The position numbers and the translations under genes are program-made. Shown piece after piece: positions 1 to 8,532 of a stretch of 64,000 nucleotides of DNA. The stretch is from Arthrobacter sp. PAMC 25486 (GTDB lineage: Bacteria; Actinomycetota; Actinomycetes; Actinomycetales; Micrococcaceae). The notes beneath the pieces were generated by a model. The model worked only from the letters and a program-made list of their open reading frames with translations, had not been told where the DNA came from and ran no database searches. The DNA is taken from the NCBI RefSeq assembly GCF_000785535.1, contig NZ_CP007595.1, positions 4,529,580 to 4,593,579 of the forward strand. The letters are read 5' to 3'. The stretch's first letter is position 1; every line of letters starts with the position of its first letter.

Positions 1-2
1 CG

Positions 3-167
3 CCCGGGCAGGCAAGCCAGCAACTTCACTCAATTCAAACTCCGGGAGGTCGAGGCGAAATCACGTTGGATTTTGATGACGCCGGCCACCTGCTTGGAGT
101 TGAGGTGCTGTCTGCCTCGGCTGTGCTCTCCCCGGAAGTGCTGGCGGCTGCGACAGCACTGGACTAA
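3..167 (+). CDS. DUF2283-like protein, 3' end only
   Basis: This frame is open from the window edge to a TAA at 165-167 and gives the last 54 residues of a protein. The core reads GEITLDFDDAGHLLGVEVL, which matches the usual DUF2283 pattern of a short beta strand, an acidic D-x-D-x-x-G turn and a G-[IV]-E-[IV]-L strand. DUF2283 proteins are small (about 60-130 aa) with no established biochemical role. The start is outside the window. The gene converges on lexA across a strong hairpin. The family call rests on recognition of this short motif. Confidence 0.6.
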   Translation, partial: PGQASQQLHSIQTPGGRGEITLDFDDAGHLLGVEVLSASAVLSPEVLAAATALD

Positions 168-214
168 ATAGCAGCTCAAGGGGTGCCGTTCTCCGCTGAA
201 AAAATGGCAGCAAT

Positions 215-276
215 GGTGGCAGCAATGTAGAGGGCACCCCGCCGGGCGGCGGGGTGCCCTCTACATTGCTGCCACC
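215..276. terminator. 29-bp perfect inverted repeat, bidirectional terminator
   Basis: Two perfectly complementary 29-base arms (215-243 and 248-276) flank a 4-base loop. The hairpin is GC-rich in its inner half and lies between two convergent genes, the DUF2283 gene and lexA. It has an A run (199-204) on the left but no long T run on the right. Position and strength suggest a shared terminator. Confidence 0.8.
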
Positions 277-295
277 AAGCTGGAAAGCCGAGCGG

Positions 296-1039
296 TTAGA
301 GGCTGCGGAGCACCGAGACCACTTTGCCCATGATGGTGGCATGGTCGCCAAGGATGGGCTCATAGCGGGTGTTTTGCGGCAGCAGCCAGATGTGGCCGTC
401 GCGCTGGCGGAACGTCTTCACCGTGGCTTCGTCTTCGAGAAGCGCGGCCACGATGTCGCCATTGTTTGCCGTTTTCTGCTGCCGTATCACCACCCAGTCA
501 CCGTCGCAGATGGCGGCATCGATCATGGAATCCCCCTGCACCTTGAGCATGAACAGCTCACCGCTGCCCACGATTTGGCGTGGCAGCGGCATGATGTCAT
601 CCACCGCCTGATCGGCCAGGATGGGTCCGCCGGCCGCTATGCGCCCGACAAGCGGCACAAAGGCGGTGTCCGAGGAACTGCTGAGTTCGGCAAAGTTCAG
701 GCCGTTGGAACTGCGCAACGCCTTGGGGGAGCTGACGCCCTGAATCTCAACGTTGCCGTCGTCCAGGACGAGGGGGATGAGCACTTCCATGGCACGGGGC
801 CGCTTGGGATCGCGGCGCAAGTAGCCGTGGCGTTCGAGCTGGGTCAGCTGGTGCGTGACACTCGACAGGCTGGCAAGCCCAACGGAGTCGCCGATCTCAC
901 GCATGGAGGGCGGATAGCCCTTGTCTGCAATGGAGCGCTGGATGCACTCAAGGATCTTCTTTTGCCGAACGGTGAGCCCCTTCATGCCGGCGCGGCTGGG
1001 TGCCTGGGGGATGCGGTGCGGTGGGTCTGGAAGCTCCAT
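296..1039 (-). CDS. lexA: LexA repressor of the SOS response
   Basis: A 247-aa transcriptional repressor that binds SOS boxes and self-cleaves when RecA filaments form on single-stranded DNA. An N-terminal winged helix-turn-helix spans about residues 21-85 ([20 protein letters not shown]). The autoprotease domain follows, with the Ala136-Gly137 cleavage site in GRIAAGGP, the nucleophile Ser171 in QGDSM and the general base Lys208 in ATVKTF. The ATG at 1037-1039 was chosen because GAAAGGA lies about 10 bases upstream and the length fits the family. The frame stays open upstream to 1153, but that part looks non-coding. Two SOS boxes lie in the divergent promoter region, so autoregulation is expected. 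Confidence 0.97.
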   Translation of the reverse strand: MELPDPPHRIPQAPSRAGMKGLTVRQKKILECIQRSIADKGYPPSMREIGDSVGLASLSSVTHQLTQLERHGYLRRDPKRPRAMEVLIPLVLDDGNVEIQGVSSPKALRSSNGLNFAELSSSSDTAFVPLVGRIAAGGPILADQAVDDIMPLPRQIVGSGELFMLKVQGDSMIDAAICDGDWVVIRQQKTANNGDIVAALLEDEATVKTFRQRDGHIWLLPQNTRYEPILGDHATIMGKVVSVLRSL

Positions 1040-1149
1040 GATTCCGTAGGTCCTTTCGTGGCTGCGCTGAACAATGTCAGTGCCTGCTGGTGGACTGCAT
1101 CTAGCGGCCAATCCTTGTTCCACAAGTTTAAGCCACATAGGTGCCAATT

Positions 1150-1165
1150 TCAAACATTTGTTCGA
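1150..1165. promoter_or_regulatory. Probable LexA (SOS) box, lexA-proximal
   Basis: TCAAACATTTGTTCGA differs at one base from the actinobacterial consensus TCGAAC-N4-GTTCGA. It lies 111 bp upstream of the lexA start codon, in the divergent lexA/LysM promoter region, and suggests lexA autoregulation. Confidence 0.75.
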
Positions 1166-1217
1166 TCAGGTCTTGGCAAGTGTCGTCCATAGGTGCTAAA
1201 ACTGTACTAGTAGCCAA

Positions 1218-1235
1218 ATAGAACATACGTTCTAT
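1218..1235. promoter_or_regulatory. LexA (SOS) box, perfect palindrome
   Basis: ATAGAACATACGTTCTAT has 7-base arms that pair perfectly around ATAC and contains the core GAAC-N4-GTTC. It lies 82 bp upstream of the LysM gene and 179 bp from lexA. Control of the LysM gene by LexA is the simplest reading. Confidence 0.85.
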
Positions 1236-1316
1236 CGAAGATATGAAGCATGGAATTTTGATCCTAGAGGTGTTGGTGGCCCTGGGCGCAGTTCCACAGC
1301 GAAAGGAGCAGACATC

Positions 1317-1745
1317 ATGAATGCAATGGTTATCACGGCAACATCATTCAACGGCGGACGAGGCAACGGACACCTCGTCCGGCCGAACAGCCGCCCGTCC
1401 ATTGCCGGGGGGCGCCGACTGCAGCTCACCCGGCGCGGCCGGCTCGTGTTCTTCGGCATCCCGGCGCTCGTCATGGCCGCCGCACTGCTGTTCATTTCCC
1501 TGGGCGTCTTCGTTGGCTCCATTGCCAGCCCGGCGCACGCATCGGCTCAATTCCCTGTGACTGACATGGCCGACTACGCCACTACGGTGACTGTCCTGCA
1601 AGGGGACAGTCTCTGGAGCATCGCTGGCGAAAGCAACCCCGCCCGCAATATTCGGGAGGTTGTCCAGGAAATTGTGGCCTTGAATGATCTCGGTGCGGGC
1701 GTGCTGCAGGCCGGCCAGCAGTTGTTCGTCCCGCTACCCAAGTAG
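1317..1745 (+). CDS. LysM-domain membrane protein, probable SOS-induced division or cell-wall factor
   Basis: A 142-aa protein with a basic N-terminus, one membrane segment at about residues 43-68 and a C-terminal LysM peptidoglycan-binding domain at about 91-140 (VLQGDSLWSIA to LFVPLPK). The start has a strong AAAGGAG ribosome site. Its place opposite lexA, with a perfect SOS box in front, matches M. tuberculosis Rv2719c (ChiZ), a damage-induced LysM protein that affects cell division. The same role is inferred here from arrangement and domain. No separate hydrolase domain is visible, so binding or inhibition is as likely as wall cleavage. Confidence 0.88.
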   Translation: MNAMVITATSFNGGRGNGHLVRPNSRPSIAGGRRLQLTRRGRLVFFGIPALVMAAALLFISLGVFVGSIASPAHASAQFPVTDMADYATTVTVLQGDSLWSIAGESNPARNIREVVQEIVALNDLGAGVLQAGQQLFVPLPK

Positions 1746-1864
1746 CCCCCGGGACGCAATACAGATAGCCCCCGCACGGAATCCAGGTAGCCCAAGGCCG
1801 CCTCAGGGCGAGCTGAAGATGTCCGCCTGGTGTCACCGTTTCGAACTTTCACCGGCACAGCAAT

Positions 1865-1870
1865 TAAGCT
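1865..1870 (+). promoter_or_regulatory. hisC -10 element, leaderless promoter
   Basis: TAAGCT (TANNNT type) ends six bases before the hisC ATG. No Shine-Dalgarno sequence precedes that ATG, so transcription probably starts at the start codon. No clear -35 is visible. Confidence 0.45.
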
Positions 1871-1876
1871 GAAGTC

Positions 1877-2974
1877 ATGGATCAGTTCGAACTCTTAGCG
1901 CAATTGCCCCTCCGTGACGATCTTCGCGGCCAGCACCCTTATGGTGCGCCACAGATTGATGTGCCGATTCTACTGAACGTCAACGAAAACACCTTTGGCG
2001 TCCCGGATGATGCCAAGAAGGCAATTCTGAACGCGGTTGCGACGGAGCTGGACAACCTCAACCGCTACCCCGACCGTGAATTCACCGTCCTGCGCCAGGA
2101 GCTGGCAGCCTACCTGGGCCATGGGCTCAGCGAAGATAACCTCTGGGCCGCCAACGGTTCCAACGAGGTGCTCCAACAGATTCTGCAGGCCTTTGGTGGT
2201 CCGGGCCGGAGTGCCATGGGTTTCCCGCCCACATATTCCATGTACCCGCTGCTCGCCAGTGGCACCGGAACCGGCTATGTTGCCGGTGTGCGTGCACCCG
2301 ACTACAGCCTCTCGGCAGAGTCCGCCGCTGCGCAGGTGCGTGAGCAGGCGCCCAACGTTGTCTTCCTCTGCTCACCCAACAACCCCACGGGAACTGCCCT
2401 GGGCCTGGATGTGGTGAAGGCGGTTTACGAGGCGGGCGAAGCGTCGCAGGCCATCATCATTGTCGATGAGGCTTATGCCGAGTTCTCCCACACCGGCACC
2501 GAAAGCGCCCTGGGACTTCTTCCGGGCCGCCCCCGGCTGGTAGTCTCCCGCACCATGAGCAAGGCCTTCGCCCTGGCCGGCGCCCGGCTCGGCTACCTGG
2601 CGGCAACGCCGGAAGTCACCGACGCACTGCGGCTTGTGCGCCTGCCCTACCACCTCTCCGCCATTACCCAGGCAACTGCAGTGGCCGCGCTGCGCAACTC
2701 CACCTCACTGCTGGCCAATGTTGAGTCGATCAAGGTCCAGCGCGACCGGATCGTGGCGGAACTGACCGAACTCGGGCTGACCCCCGCGCCGTCCGACTCA
2801 AACTTTGTGTTCTTTGGCGGGCTGGAAAACCCCCACGAGGTGTGGGAGGCGCTGCTGGCCGACGGTGTCCTGATTCGCGACGTCGGCATCCCGGGGCACC
2901 TGCGCGTAACCGCAGGAACCGAAGCCGAAACAACCGCGTTCCTCTCCGGGCTCCGCGCCATCCTTGCCGGCTAG
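1877..2974 (+). CDS. hisC: Histidinol-phosphate aminotransferase
   Basis: A 365-aa fold-type I PLP enzyme that converts imidazole acetol phosphate plus glutamate to histidinol phosphate. Visible motifs are CSPNNPTGT (165-173), the cofactor-contacting Asp197 and Tyr200 in VDEAYAEF, and the Schiff-base Lys229 in SRTMSKAFALAGARLG. Full length for the family. It opens the histidine cluster but is separated from hisB by about 170 bp. There is no Shine-Dalgarno. Paralogous aromatic aminotransferases look similar, but the his context settles the call. No hisD lies upstream; that gene must be elsewhere. Confidence 0.96.
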   Translation: MDQFELLAQLPLRDDLRGQHPYGAPQIDVPILLNVNENTFGVPDDAKKAILNAVATELDNLNRYPDREFTVLRQELAAYLGHGLSEDNLWAANGSNEVLQQILQAFGGPGRSAMGFPPTYSMYPLLASGTGTGYVAGVRAPDYSLSAESAAAQVREQAPNVVFLCSPNNPTGTALGLDVVKAVYEAGEASQAIIIVDEAYAEFSHTGTESALGLLPGRPRLVVSRTMSKAFALAGARLGYLAATPEVTDALRLVRLPYHLSAITQATAVAALRNSTSLLANVESIKVQRDRIVAELTELGLTPAPSDSNFVFFGGLENPHEVWEALLADGVLIRDVGIPGHLRVTAGTEAETTAFLSGLRAILAG

Positions 2975-3144
2975 CGCCCAGGTGGGTTCCGGCGTCGGAG
3001 GCTGAAAAGCGACCATCGGATGGACTGGTTGGGCAATAGCTGCCCCTCTCTCCTAAACTGGTGTTAAACACAACGACGTTTGTGCGCCTGCTGCTGCCCT
3101 GCACCGCTTGGCCGGTGGCGCACATGAATCTAAGGACTGCTGCA

Positions 3145-3765
3145 ATGACTGAGACCATGCCCGGCCAGGGACGGAGCGCCCGTTTGGAGAGGGCCACGAG
3201 CGAGTCAAGCGTCATGGTTGAGATCAACCTTGACGGGACAGGGGTGTCGAGCATTGACACCTCCGTGCCGTTCTACGATCACATGCTCACGGCGCTGTCC
3301 AAGCACTCCCTGATCGACATGAACATCAAAGCCACCGGCGACACCCACATCGACGCCCACCACACGGTTGAAGATGTAGCCATCTCCCTCGGCGAGGTCT
3401 TGAAGGTCGCGTTGGGCAACAAGGCCGGCATCCGTCGCTTTGGCGAGGCCACCGTGCCGCTGGACGAGGCGCTGGCAAACGCCGTGGTTGACCTGTCCGG
3501 CCGCCCGTACCTGGTGCACAGCGGCGAGCCTGCAGGCCAGGAATACCACCTGATCGGCGGCCACTTCACCGGCTCCCTGACCCGGCACGTCTTTGAAGCC
3601 ATCACGTTGCACGCCCAGATCTGCCTGCACATGACCCTCATCGCAGGCCGCGACCCGCACCACATCGTCGAAGCCCAGTTCAAGGCCTTTGCCCGTGCAC
3701 TGCGCTCGGCCGTTGAAGCCGACCCCCGCGTTACCGGCATCCCGTCCACGAAGGGCCTTTTGTGA
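3145..3765 (+). CDS. hisB: Imidazoleglycerol-phosphate dehydratase
   Basis: A 206-aa manganese enzyme that dehydrates imidazoleglycerol phosphate to imidazole acetol phosphate. The two metal-binding repeats are visible: [11 protein letters not shown] (about 70-80) and the later [16 protein letters not shown]. This is the monofunctional actinobacterial form with no phosphatase fusion. The ATG at 3145 was chosen because AAGGA lies nine bases upstream; the frame extends upstream to 3061, but those residues do not look like HisB. It overlaps hisH by four bases (GTGA), which points to translational coupling. Confidence 0.96.
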   Translation: MTETMPGQGRSARLERATSESSVMVEINLDGTGVSSIDTSVPFYDHMLTALSKHSLIDMNIKATGDTHIDAHHTVEDVAISLGEVLKVALGNKAGIRRFGEATVPLDEALANAVVDLSGRPYLVHSGEPAGQEYHLIGGHFTGSLTRHVFEAITLHAQICLHMTLIAGRDPHHIVEAQFKAFARALRSAVEADPRVTGIPSTKGLL

Positions 3766-4433
3766 GCTCTGAAGCAACAACAGCCGTAAAGCCCACCGTC
3801 ACCGTCCTTGACTACGGTTCCGGGAACGTCCGTTCGGCCGTGCGCGCCCTGGAACGCGCCGGTGCAACCGTCACGCTCAGCGCCAAGGCCGACGACGTGC
3901 TCAACGCCGACGGACTGGTGGTCCCCGGCGTGGGCGCCTTCGGTTCCGTCATGGATGAGCTGAAAAACGTTGACGCCCTGCGCATGATCGGCCGCCGCGT
4001 GGCCGGCGGGCGTGCCGTACTGGGCATTTGCGTTGGCATGCAGGTCCTTTTTGATGCCGGCGTGGAGCATGGCGTGCACCGTGAAGGCATGGGGGAGTGG
4101 CCGGGGACGGTTGAACTGTTGCCGGCCGACGTCGTTCCGCACATGGGTTGGAACACCGTCAGGGCGCCGGAGGGTTCCCTGCTGTTTGACGGTGTGGAGG
4201 AGGAGCGCTTCTACTTTGTGCACTCCTACGGTGTGCAAAAGTGGGACTTTGAGGTACTCCAGCCCAAGATGCGCCCGCCCATGGTGACCTGGTCCGAACA
4301 CGGGGCGCCCTTCATCGCCGCCGTCGAAAACGGGCCGCTGTGCGCAACACAGTTCCACCCGGAAAAATCCGGCGACGCCGGAGCCCGGCTGCTGCGCAAC
4401 TGGGTCACGTCACTGAGCAAGGCGGTGCGCTAA
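3762..4433 (+). CDS. hisH: Imidazole glycerol phosphate synthase, glutaminase subunit
   Basis: A 223-aa class I glutamine amidotransferase. It releases ammonia from glutamine for HisF, giving imidazoleglycerol phosphate and AICAR. The nucleophile Cys90 is in GICVGMQ, and the triad is completed by His199 and Glu201 in QFHPEKS. It begins with GTG inside the end of hisB and ends one base into the next small gene. Its partner hisF is not next to hisA in this window. Confidence 0.96.
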   Translation: MSSEATTAVKPTVTVLDYGSGNVRSAVRALERAGATVTLSAKADDVLNADGLVVPGVGAFGSVMDELKNVDALRMIGRRVAGGRAVLGICVGMQVLFDAGVEHGVHREGMGEWPGTVELLPADVVPHMGWNTVRAPEGSLLFDGVEEERFYFVHSYGVQKWDFEVLQPKMRPPMVTWSEHGAPFIAAVENGPLCATQFHPEKSGDAGARLLRNWVTSLSKAVR

Positions 4434-4582
4434 TGTGGTCGTTGCTCCTGATGGGCCTGGCCGGCCTGCTCATTGGCGGGGCGTACACGTTTTATCAGCA
4501 AAAAGCAGCCCGATGGATCCCCATCAGCTTTGCCGCCCTCGCCGTCATGGCGCTGGTGGCCGCATACCTCTTTACCCAGTAG
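4433..4582 (+). CDS. 49-residue membrane protein embedded in the his operon
   Basis: The ATG overlaps the hisH TAA by one base. The product is 49 aa with two hydrophobic segments (about 1-18, [17 protein letters not shown], and 27-47, [19 protein letters not shown]) separated by a short basic stretch QQKAARW. This predicts a small two-pass membrane protein. No catalytic motif is seen. Tight coupling to hisH and position before hisA suggest it is a real, co-translated gene. I recall unnamed proteins of similar size at this place in Arthrobacter his operons but cannot verify that here. Confidence 0.7.
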   Translation: MWSLLLMGLAGLLIGGAYTFYQQKAARWIPISFAALAVMALVAAYLFTQ

Positions 4583-4646
4583 GAACCGGCACCGCCGCTT
4601 CCCCTTCGCAGTGAAAATTCACAGTACAAACGACGTTGAGGATCCC

Positions 4647-5381
4647 ATGACCACCCCCATTTTGGAATTGTTGCCCGCCGTGGATGTCGCTGACGGCCAG
4701 GCAGTGCGCCTGGTTCAAGGCGAGGCCGGCTCGGAAACCAGCTATGGCTCACCCCTGGAAGCAGCGCTGAACTGGCAAAACGATGGCGCCGAATGGGTCC
4801 ACCTCGTTGACCTGGATGCTGCGTTCGGCCGCGGCTCCAACGTGGAGCTGCTGCGTGAAATGGTGCAAAGCCTCACCGTCAAGGTTGAGCTCTCCGGTGG
4901 CATCCGCGACGACGCGTCCCTGGAAGCTGCGCTCGAACTGGGCGTGGGCCGCGTGAACCTGGGCACCGCCGCATTGGAGAACCCCGAGTGGACGGCCAAG
5001 GTGATCGACCGCTTTGGTGAGAAGATCGCCGTCGGACTTGATGTTCGCGGCACCACCCTGGCCGGCCGTGGCTGGACCAAGGAAGGCGGGGACATCTGGG
5101 AAGTCCTGGCCCGCCTCGAGGATGCCGGCTGCGCCCGCTACGTGGTCACCGACGTCACCAAGGACGGCACCCTGCGCGGTCCCAACGTGGAACTGTTGCG
5201 TGAAATGTGCACGCGCACGTCCAAGCCGGTGGTCGCCTCCGGAGGCATTTCCAGCCTGGAAGACCTCCGTGTGCTGCGCGAACTCGTAGGCGAAGGTGTT
5301 GAGGGTGCCATCATCGGCAAGGCGCTCTACTCCGGCCAGTTCACCCTGCCGGAAGCCCTCGACGTTGCAGGCCGCCGCTAA
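4647..5381 (+). CDS. hisA: Phosphoribosyl isomerase HisA, probably bifunctional PriA
   Basis: A 244-aa (beta/alpha)8 isomerase that converts ProFAR to PRFAR in histidine synthesis. The N-terminal catalytic Asp13 is in [18 protein letters not shown], and the second acidic pair is Asp169/Asp173 in [15 protein letters not shown]. Two phosphate-binding loops are visible: GGIRDDAS (about 84-91) and the C-terminal SGGI. In actinobacteria lacking trpF this enzyme (PriA) also isomerises phosphoribosyl anthranilate. Bifunctionality is therefore likely but not provable from this window. GAGGA precedes the chosen ATG. Confidence 0.93.
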   Translation: MTTPILELLPAVDVADGQAVRLVQGEAGSETSYGSPLEAALNWQNDGAEWVHLVDLDAAFGRGSNVELLREMVQSLTVKVELSGGIRDDASLEAALELGVGRVNLGTAALENPEWTAKVIDRFGEKIAVGLDVRGTTLAGRGWTKEGGDIWEVLARLEDAGCARYVVTDVTKDGTLRGPNVELLREMCTRTSKPVVASGGISSLEDLRVLRELVGEGVEGAIIGKALYSGQFTLPEALDVAGRR

Positions 5382-5384
5382 ATC

Positions 5385-6269
5385 ATGACTGAACTGCCCA
5401 AGAAGGCGCTGCCCGGACATATCGCCGCAGCCCTGGCCGGAGCCGGTGGCACCACCGACTCCGCCGGGCAGGCCTGGGCGGGCCGTGACCTGCCGGCGCA
5501 GGAAATGTACCATAACTTTGACGCGGACGACGGCGCCATGGACTCAGCGTTTGCCGCCGCCGTGGCGGAGCTCGCCGCAGGCAACGGCACGGAGGCGGCG
5601 GTCGTTGCCTCGCTGGCCCACGCACGCGTTTTTATCCCCATTGTGGCCCAGCTGGCCGAGCAAACAGTGGGGGAGAACGGGCTCGTCTCCGACAAGGAGT
5701 CGGACATGGCGCTCGTGACTTTGCAGGGCCCGGACGGGCGGCGGGCCCTTCCTGCCTTCTCCCATGCTGACGCCCTGACACGGTGGCATCCCGAGGCGCG
5801 GCCGGTGGCTGTCTATGCAGCCCGGGCGGCGTTGTCGGCCGTTGCCGAGGAAGCCCAGCTGATGGTTGTGGACCCTGGCTCACAGCGTCCGTTTGTGCTC
5901 CGCCGCCCCGCTTTGTGGGCCCTTGCCCAGCAAAACGACTGGCTGCCCAGCTACGCCGACCCGGCCGTTGCCGAGGTACTGGAGCGGTCAGTGGACGATT
6001 TAGGCCACCCTGCCGTGGTCGCCATTTCCGCCAGTGCAGGACAGGGCATACAATCCCATTGGGACACCGACACTGAACCGTCTGGACGGTTGGTATCGGG
6101 CGGCGGAACCGGACCGGAACTGTGCGTCACCCTCACCCTTTTACCCGGACTTGATCAGTCCGCGGTCAATGGTGTGCTCGAGCATTTACAAAACTTCTGG
6201 GCAGGCAATGAAGTCTTTGCCCACGCAGTCGATTCCGTCCAGCTTCGGCTTCGACACCAACAGACCTAG
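5385..6269 (+). CDS. SseB-family N-terminal domain protein
   Basis: A 294-aa soluble protein starting three bases after hisA. Residues of roughly 55-190 carry the SseB_N type pattern: a variable entry helix, ARVFIPIVAQ, then DMALVTLQGPDGRRALPAFSHADALTRWHP, a typical stretch of this family. No enzyme motif or membrane segment is present. SseB-like proteins in actinobacterial his operons are of unknown function. Spacing argues that it is co-transcribed with hisA. Confidence 0.82.
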   Translation: MTELPKKALPGHIAAALAGAGGTTDSAGQAWAGRDLPAQEMYHNFDADDGAMDSAFAAAVAELAAGNGTEAAVVASLAHARVFIPIVAQLAEQTVGENGLVSDKESDMALVTLQGPDGRRALPAFSHADALTRWHPEARPVAVYAARAALSAVAEEAQLMVVDPGSQRPFVLRRPALWALAQQNDWLPSYADPAVAEVLERSVDDLGHPAVVAISASAGQGIQSHWDTDTEPSGRLVSGGGTGPELCVTLTLLPGLDQSAVNGVLEHLQNFWAGNEVFAHAVDSVQLRLRHQQT

Positions 6270-6330
6270 CCCGTCACAAAAAGCGCCGACGCTCTCTTGT
6301 GATGGTTCATAAGAGAGACCGGTTCCCACT

Positions 6331-7707
6331 GTGAATTTCGCCGCCTACCGCGAAATCCTTGCCCTCGCGCCCGTGCGCAGGCTGCTTATAGTTGCCATGT
6401 TTGCCCGCATTCCCCATGCCGCTGCCGGCGTGCTGCTGACCTTGCACGTGGTGGAGACCATGAATCTCAGCTACGCCGCTGCCGGCGGCATTGCCGCAGC
6501 CATCACGATCGGCATGGCCATTGGTGCGCCGTGGCGCGGCCGCCTTGTCGACATCTACGGATTGCGGCGGGCCCTGGTCCCCTCGGTAGTGGCCGAAGTA
6601 ACCGTGTGGGGCATTGCACCGTTCCTGAACTTTCAATTCCTGGTGGTGGCAGCCTTCATTGGCGGGCTCTTTGCCGTGCCCATCTTCTCCGTGGTGCGGC
6701 AGGCGCTGAGCGTCATGGTGCCCACTGAACAACGCCGCACGGCCTACGCCCTGGACTCCATGGGCGGAGAGATCACCTTCATGATCGGCCCGGCAGCTGG
6801 TGTCATGCTCGCCACCACCACCCACACAGTGGTTGGCCTGGTCATCATTGGTGTCACCGCCTCCATGGCCGGCGTGTTCCTCATGTGGTTCAACCCGCCC
6901 ACCCGAACCGGGCAGAAGGGCTCCTTTGTATCCATGGAAGCACCCGAGGTGCAACCGGAGGATGCCATTGAGAACCGGCCCGCCCCCAATCTCAAGGGCA
7001 GGAACATCTTTGCCCGCATCTGGGGCGGCACCCGGCATAACCTGCGATGGGTCAACATCGCCGTCCTGGCCATCCTGGGAACCTCGCTGGGCGCTGGCCT
7101 GGTCCTGGCCGGCACCAACGTGGGCATGGTCGCCGTCATGCGTGAAAATGACCTGGTGGGCGACCTGGGCATTGTGTTCATCTTCTGGTGCGGCGCCTCG
7201 ATCGTCGGCGGCGTCATCTACGGCGCGCTCAAGCGCTCCATCAACCCGTTGTGGCTGCTCATGGCCATGGCCATCCTGATCATCCCCATGGGATTCGCAA
7301 CGAACGCCTGGACCTTGGGGCTGCTCTCCATCCTGCCCGGACTGGTGTGCGCACCGGTTCTGACCTCAAGCGCCGAACACATTGCCGACCTGGTTTCCGA
7401 ACGCCGCCGCGGTGAGGCCATGGGCTGGTACGGATCATCCATGACCATCGGCAGCGCCATGGGCTCACCCTTCGCCGGGGCCATGATCGACGGCATCGGG
7501 CCATGGGCGGGATTCGCCATCATCGGCCTCATCTGTGGTGTACTGGCCATCATCGGCCTGGTAGCCATGGCCATGTGGCGCCGGCACGGCAACACGATGG
7601 CGCAAGGTGGCGGACATGTACCGGGCGCCACCGTCGGCGACAACCTCGACGCCACCACCTGCGGCGACGACCTCGATGAACTGCTCGGAGAGCCGGATCC
7701 GGTCTAA
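6331..7707 (+). CDS. Major facilitator superfamily transporter
   Basis: A 458-aa integral membrane protein with about 12 predicted hydrophobic segments in two halves, split by a polar loop near residues 195-225. The loop 2-3 motif appears as GAPWRGRLVDIYGLRRAL. It starts with GTG after AGAGAG. It lies 61 bp downstream of the SseB-like gene and may be the last gene of the his transcript. The substrate cannot be told. The C-terminal tail (about 40 residues) is hydrophilic and acidic. Confidence 0.88.
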   Translation: MNFAAYREILALAPVRRLLIVAMFARIPHAAAGVLLTLHVVETMNLSYAAAGGIAAAITIGMAIGAPWRGRLVDIYGLRRALVPSVVAEVTVWGIAPFLNFQFLVVAAFIGGLFAVPIFSVVRQALSVMVPTEQRRTAYALDSMGGEITFMIGPAAGVMLATTTHTVVGLVIIGVTASMAGVFLMWFNPPTRTGQKGSFVSMEAPEVQPEDAIENRPAPNLKGRNIFARIWGGTRHNLRWVNIAVLAILGTSLGAGLVLAGTNVGMVAVMRENDLVGDLGIVFIFWCGASIVGGVIYGALKRSINPLWLLMAMAILIIPMGFATNAWTLGLLSILPGLVCAPVLTSSAEHIADLVSERRRGEAMGWYGSSMTIGSAMGSPFAGAMIDGIGPWAGFAIIGLICGVLAIIGLVAMAMWRRHGNTMAQGGGHVPGATVGDNLDATTCGDDLDELLGEPDPV

Positions 7708-7723
7708 CTGGCTTTTAAACAAT

Positions 7724-7814
7724 TCTGTGTGGCAGTTGTTGCATCAATAACAGCATCAAAAACACCCAAAGTCGGTCAATTTGATGCAATTTGATGTAAC
7801 AACTGCCACACAGA
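7724..7814. repeat. Imperfect 24-bp inverted repeat between convergent genes
   Basis: Arms at 7724-7747 and 7791-7814 pair over 24 bases with a single G:U-type mismatch. The 43-base interior holds further CATCAA/TTGATG motifs that can pair. The element is AT-rich compared with its neighbours and sits between the MFS gene and the DUF1844 gene, which converge. It may be a bidirectional terminator or a small palindromic element of MITE type. Confidence 0.7.
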
Positions 7815-7831
7815 TTTTAAGGGGGTGGGGA

Positions 7832-8239
7832 TTAGTTGACCGCTCCGGTGAACTTCTCGCCCGGACCCTTGCCGGGGGCGTCCGGGAACTCGGAGGCTTC
7901 GCGGAATGCGAGCTGGAGTGAACGCAGGCCGTCGCGCAACGGTCCGGCGTGCTGGCTGCCAATTTCGGGGGCGGCCGCGGTGACAAAGCCGGCCAGGGCG
8001 GTGATGAGCTTGCGGGCCTCGTCCAGGTCCTTCAGCGCTTCGGCGTCCGGTCCGGCAGCCAGGCCGCACTTGACTGCCGCTGCACTCATGAGGTGCACGG
8101 CCGCCGTCGTAATGACTTCAATGGCCGGAACTTCAGCGATGTCACGCACCACCGAAGCGGCCTGGGTGTCGGTCAAACCCTCTTCAGGGGATGACTCAAA
8201 GGTGTTGCGGGTGTCCGAATTATTATCTGAGCTACTCAT
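7832..8239 (-). CDS. DUF1844 domain protein
   Basis: A 135-aa protein. After an acidic, low-complexity N-terminus (SSSDNNSDTRNTFESS), residues 35-110 form the DUF1844 core: IEVITTAAVHLMSAAAVKCGL followed by DLDEARKLITALAGF. DUF1844 is a small helical family of unknown function, often next to infC in actinobacteria, as here. The ATG at 8237-8239 was chosen by comparison with typical lengths; no ribosome site precedes it, and the frame is open upstream to 8338. Confidence 0.82.
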   Translation of the reverse strand: MSSSDNNSDTRNTFESSPEEGLTDTQAASVVRDIAEVPAIEVITTAAVHLMSAAAVKCGLAAGPDAEALKDLDEARKLITALAGFVTAAAPEIGSQHAGPLRDGLRSLQLAFREASEFPDAPGKGPGEKFTGAVN

Positions 8240-8451
8240 ACTGCTAAGCTTGTCATAGACCGACTCGATGCTGTTATTTATTCGTGTCCGAAAGACGAAA
8301 GTCACAGGACCCAAATAGTTGCGGCGAAGAGTTTGCAAGTGGAGTCCTCTCCCACCTTTCGACCCATTCCATGGCGTTGTCTGGTTTAGGTTGGCGTTTT
8401 CCTCCGGGAAGCCGGTGCATTCCCTCAGGGATGCCCACGCCCAATCTTCGA

Positions 8452-8491
8452 GGCCTCCATTGCATCAGCAAATGGGGGCCTTCTTCATTTT
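8452..8491 (+). terminator. Attenuator-like hairpin in the infC leader
   Basis: A 10-bp stem (8452-8461 with 8471-8480, one G:U pair) and a 9-base loop are followed by TTCTTCATTTT. This is the form of an intrinsic terminator, 40-80 bases before the infC start and with no upstream gene on that strand. Premature termination controlling infC-rpmI-rplT, as in other L20/IF3 leaders, is inferred. Confidence 0.65.
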
Positions 8492-8532
8492 GCTGGTGGC
8501 ACTCCACTTTTCTTATGCAACAGGAGCTACAC

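Noticed and set aside
254-1192. Long plus-strand reading frame opposite lexA
   Set aside because: It lies wholly on the antisense of a clear lexA gene and shows no known domain; long shadow frames are expected in high-GC coding DNA.
3061-3144. Upstream GTG start for hisB
   Set aside because: The added residues do not resemble HisB, and the ATG at 3145 has a good ribosome site.
8284-8532. Upstream starts for infC (TTG/ATG from 8284 or 8515)
   Set aside because: They would place the ribosome site and the attenuator hairpin within the coding region; IF-3 similarity begins at ISEPRIN.
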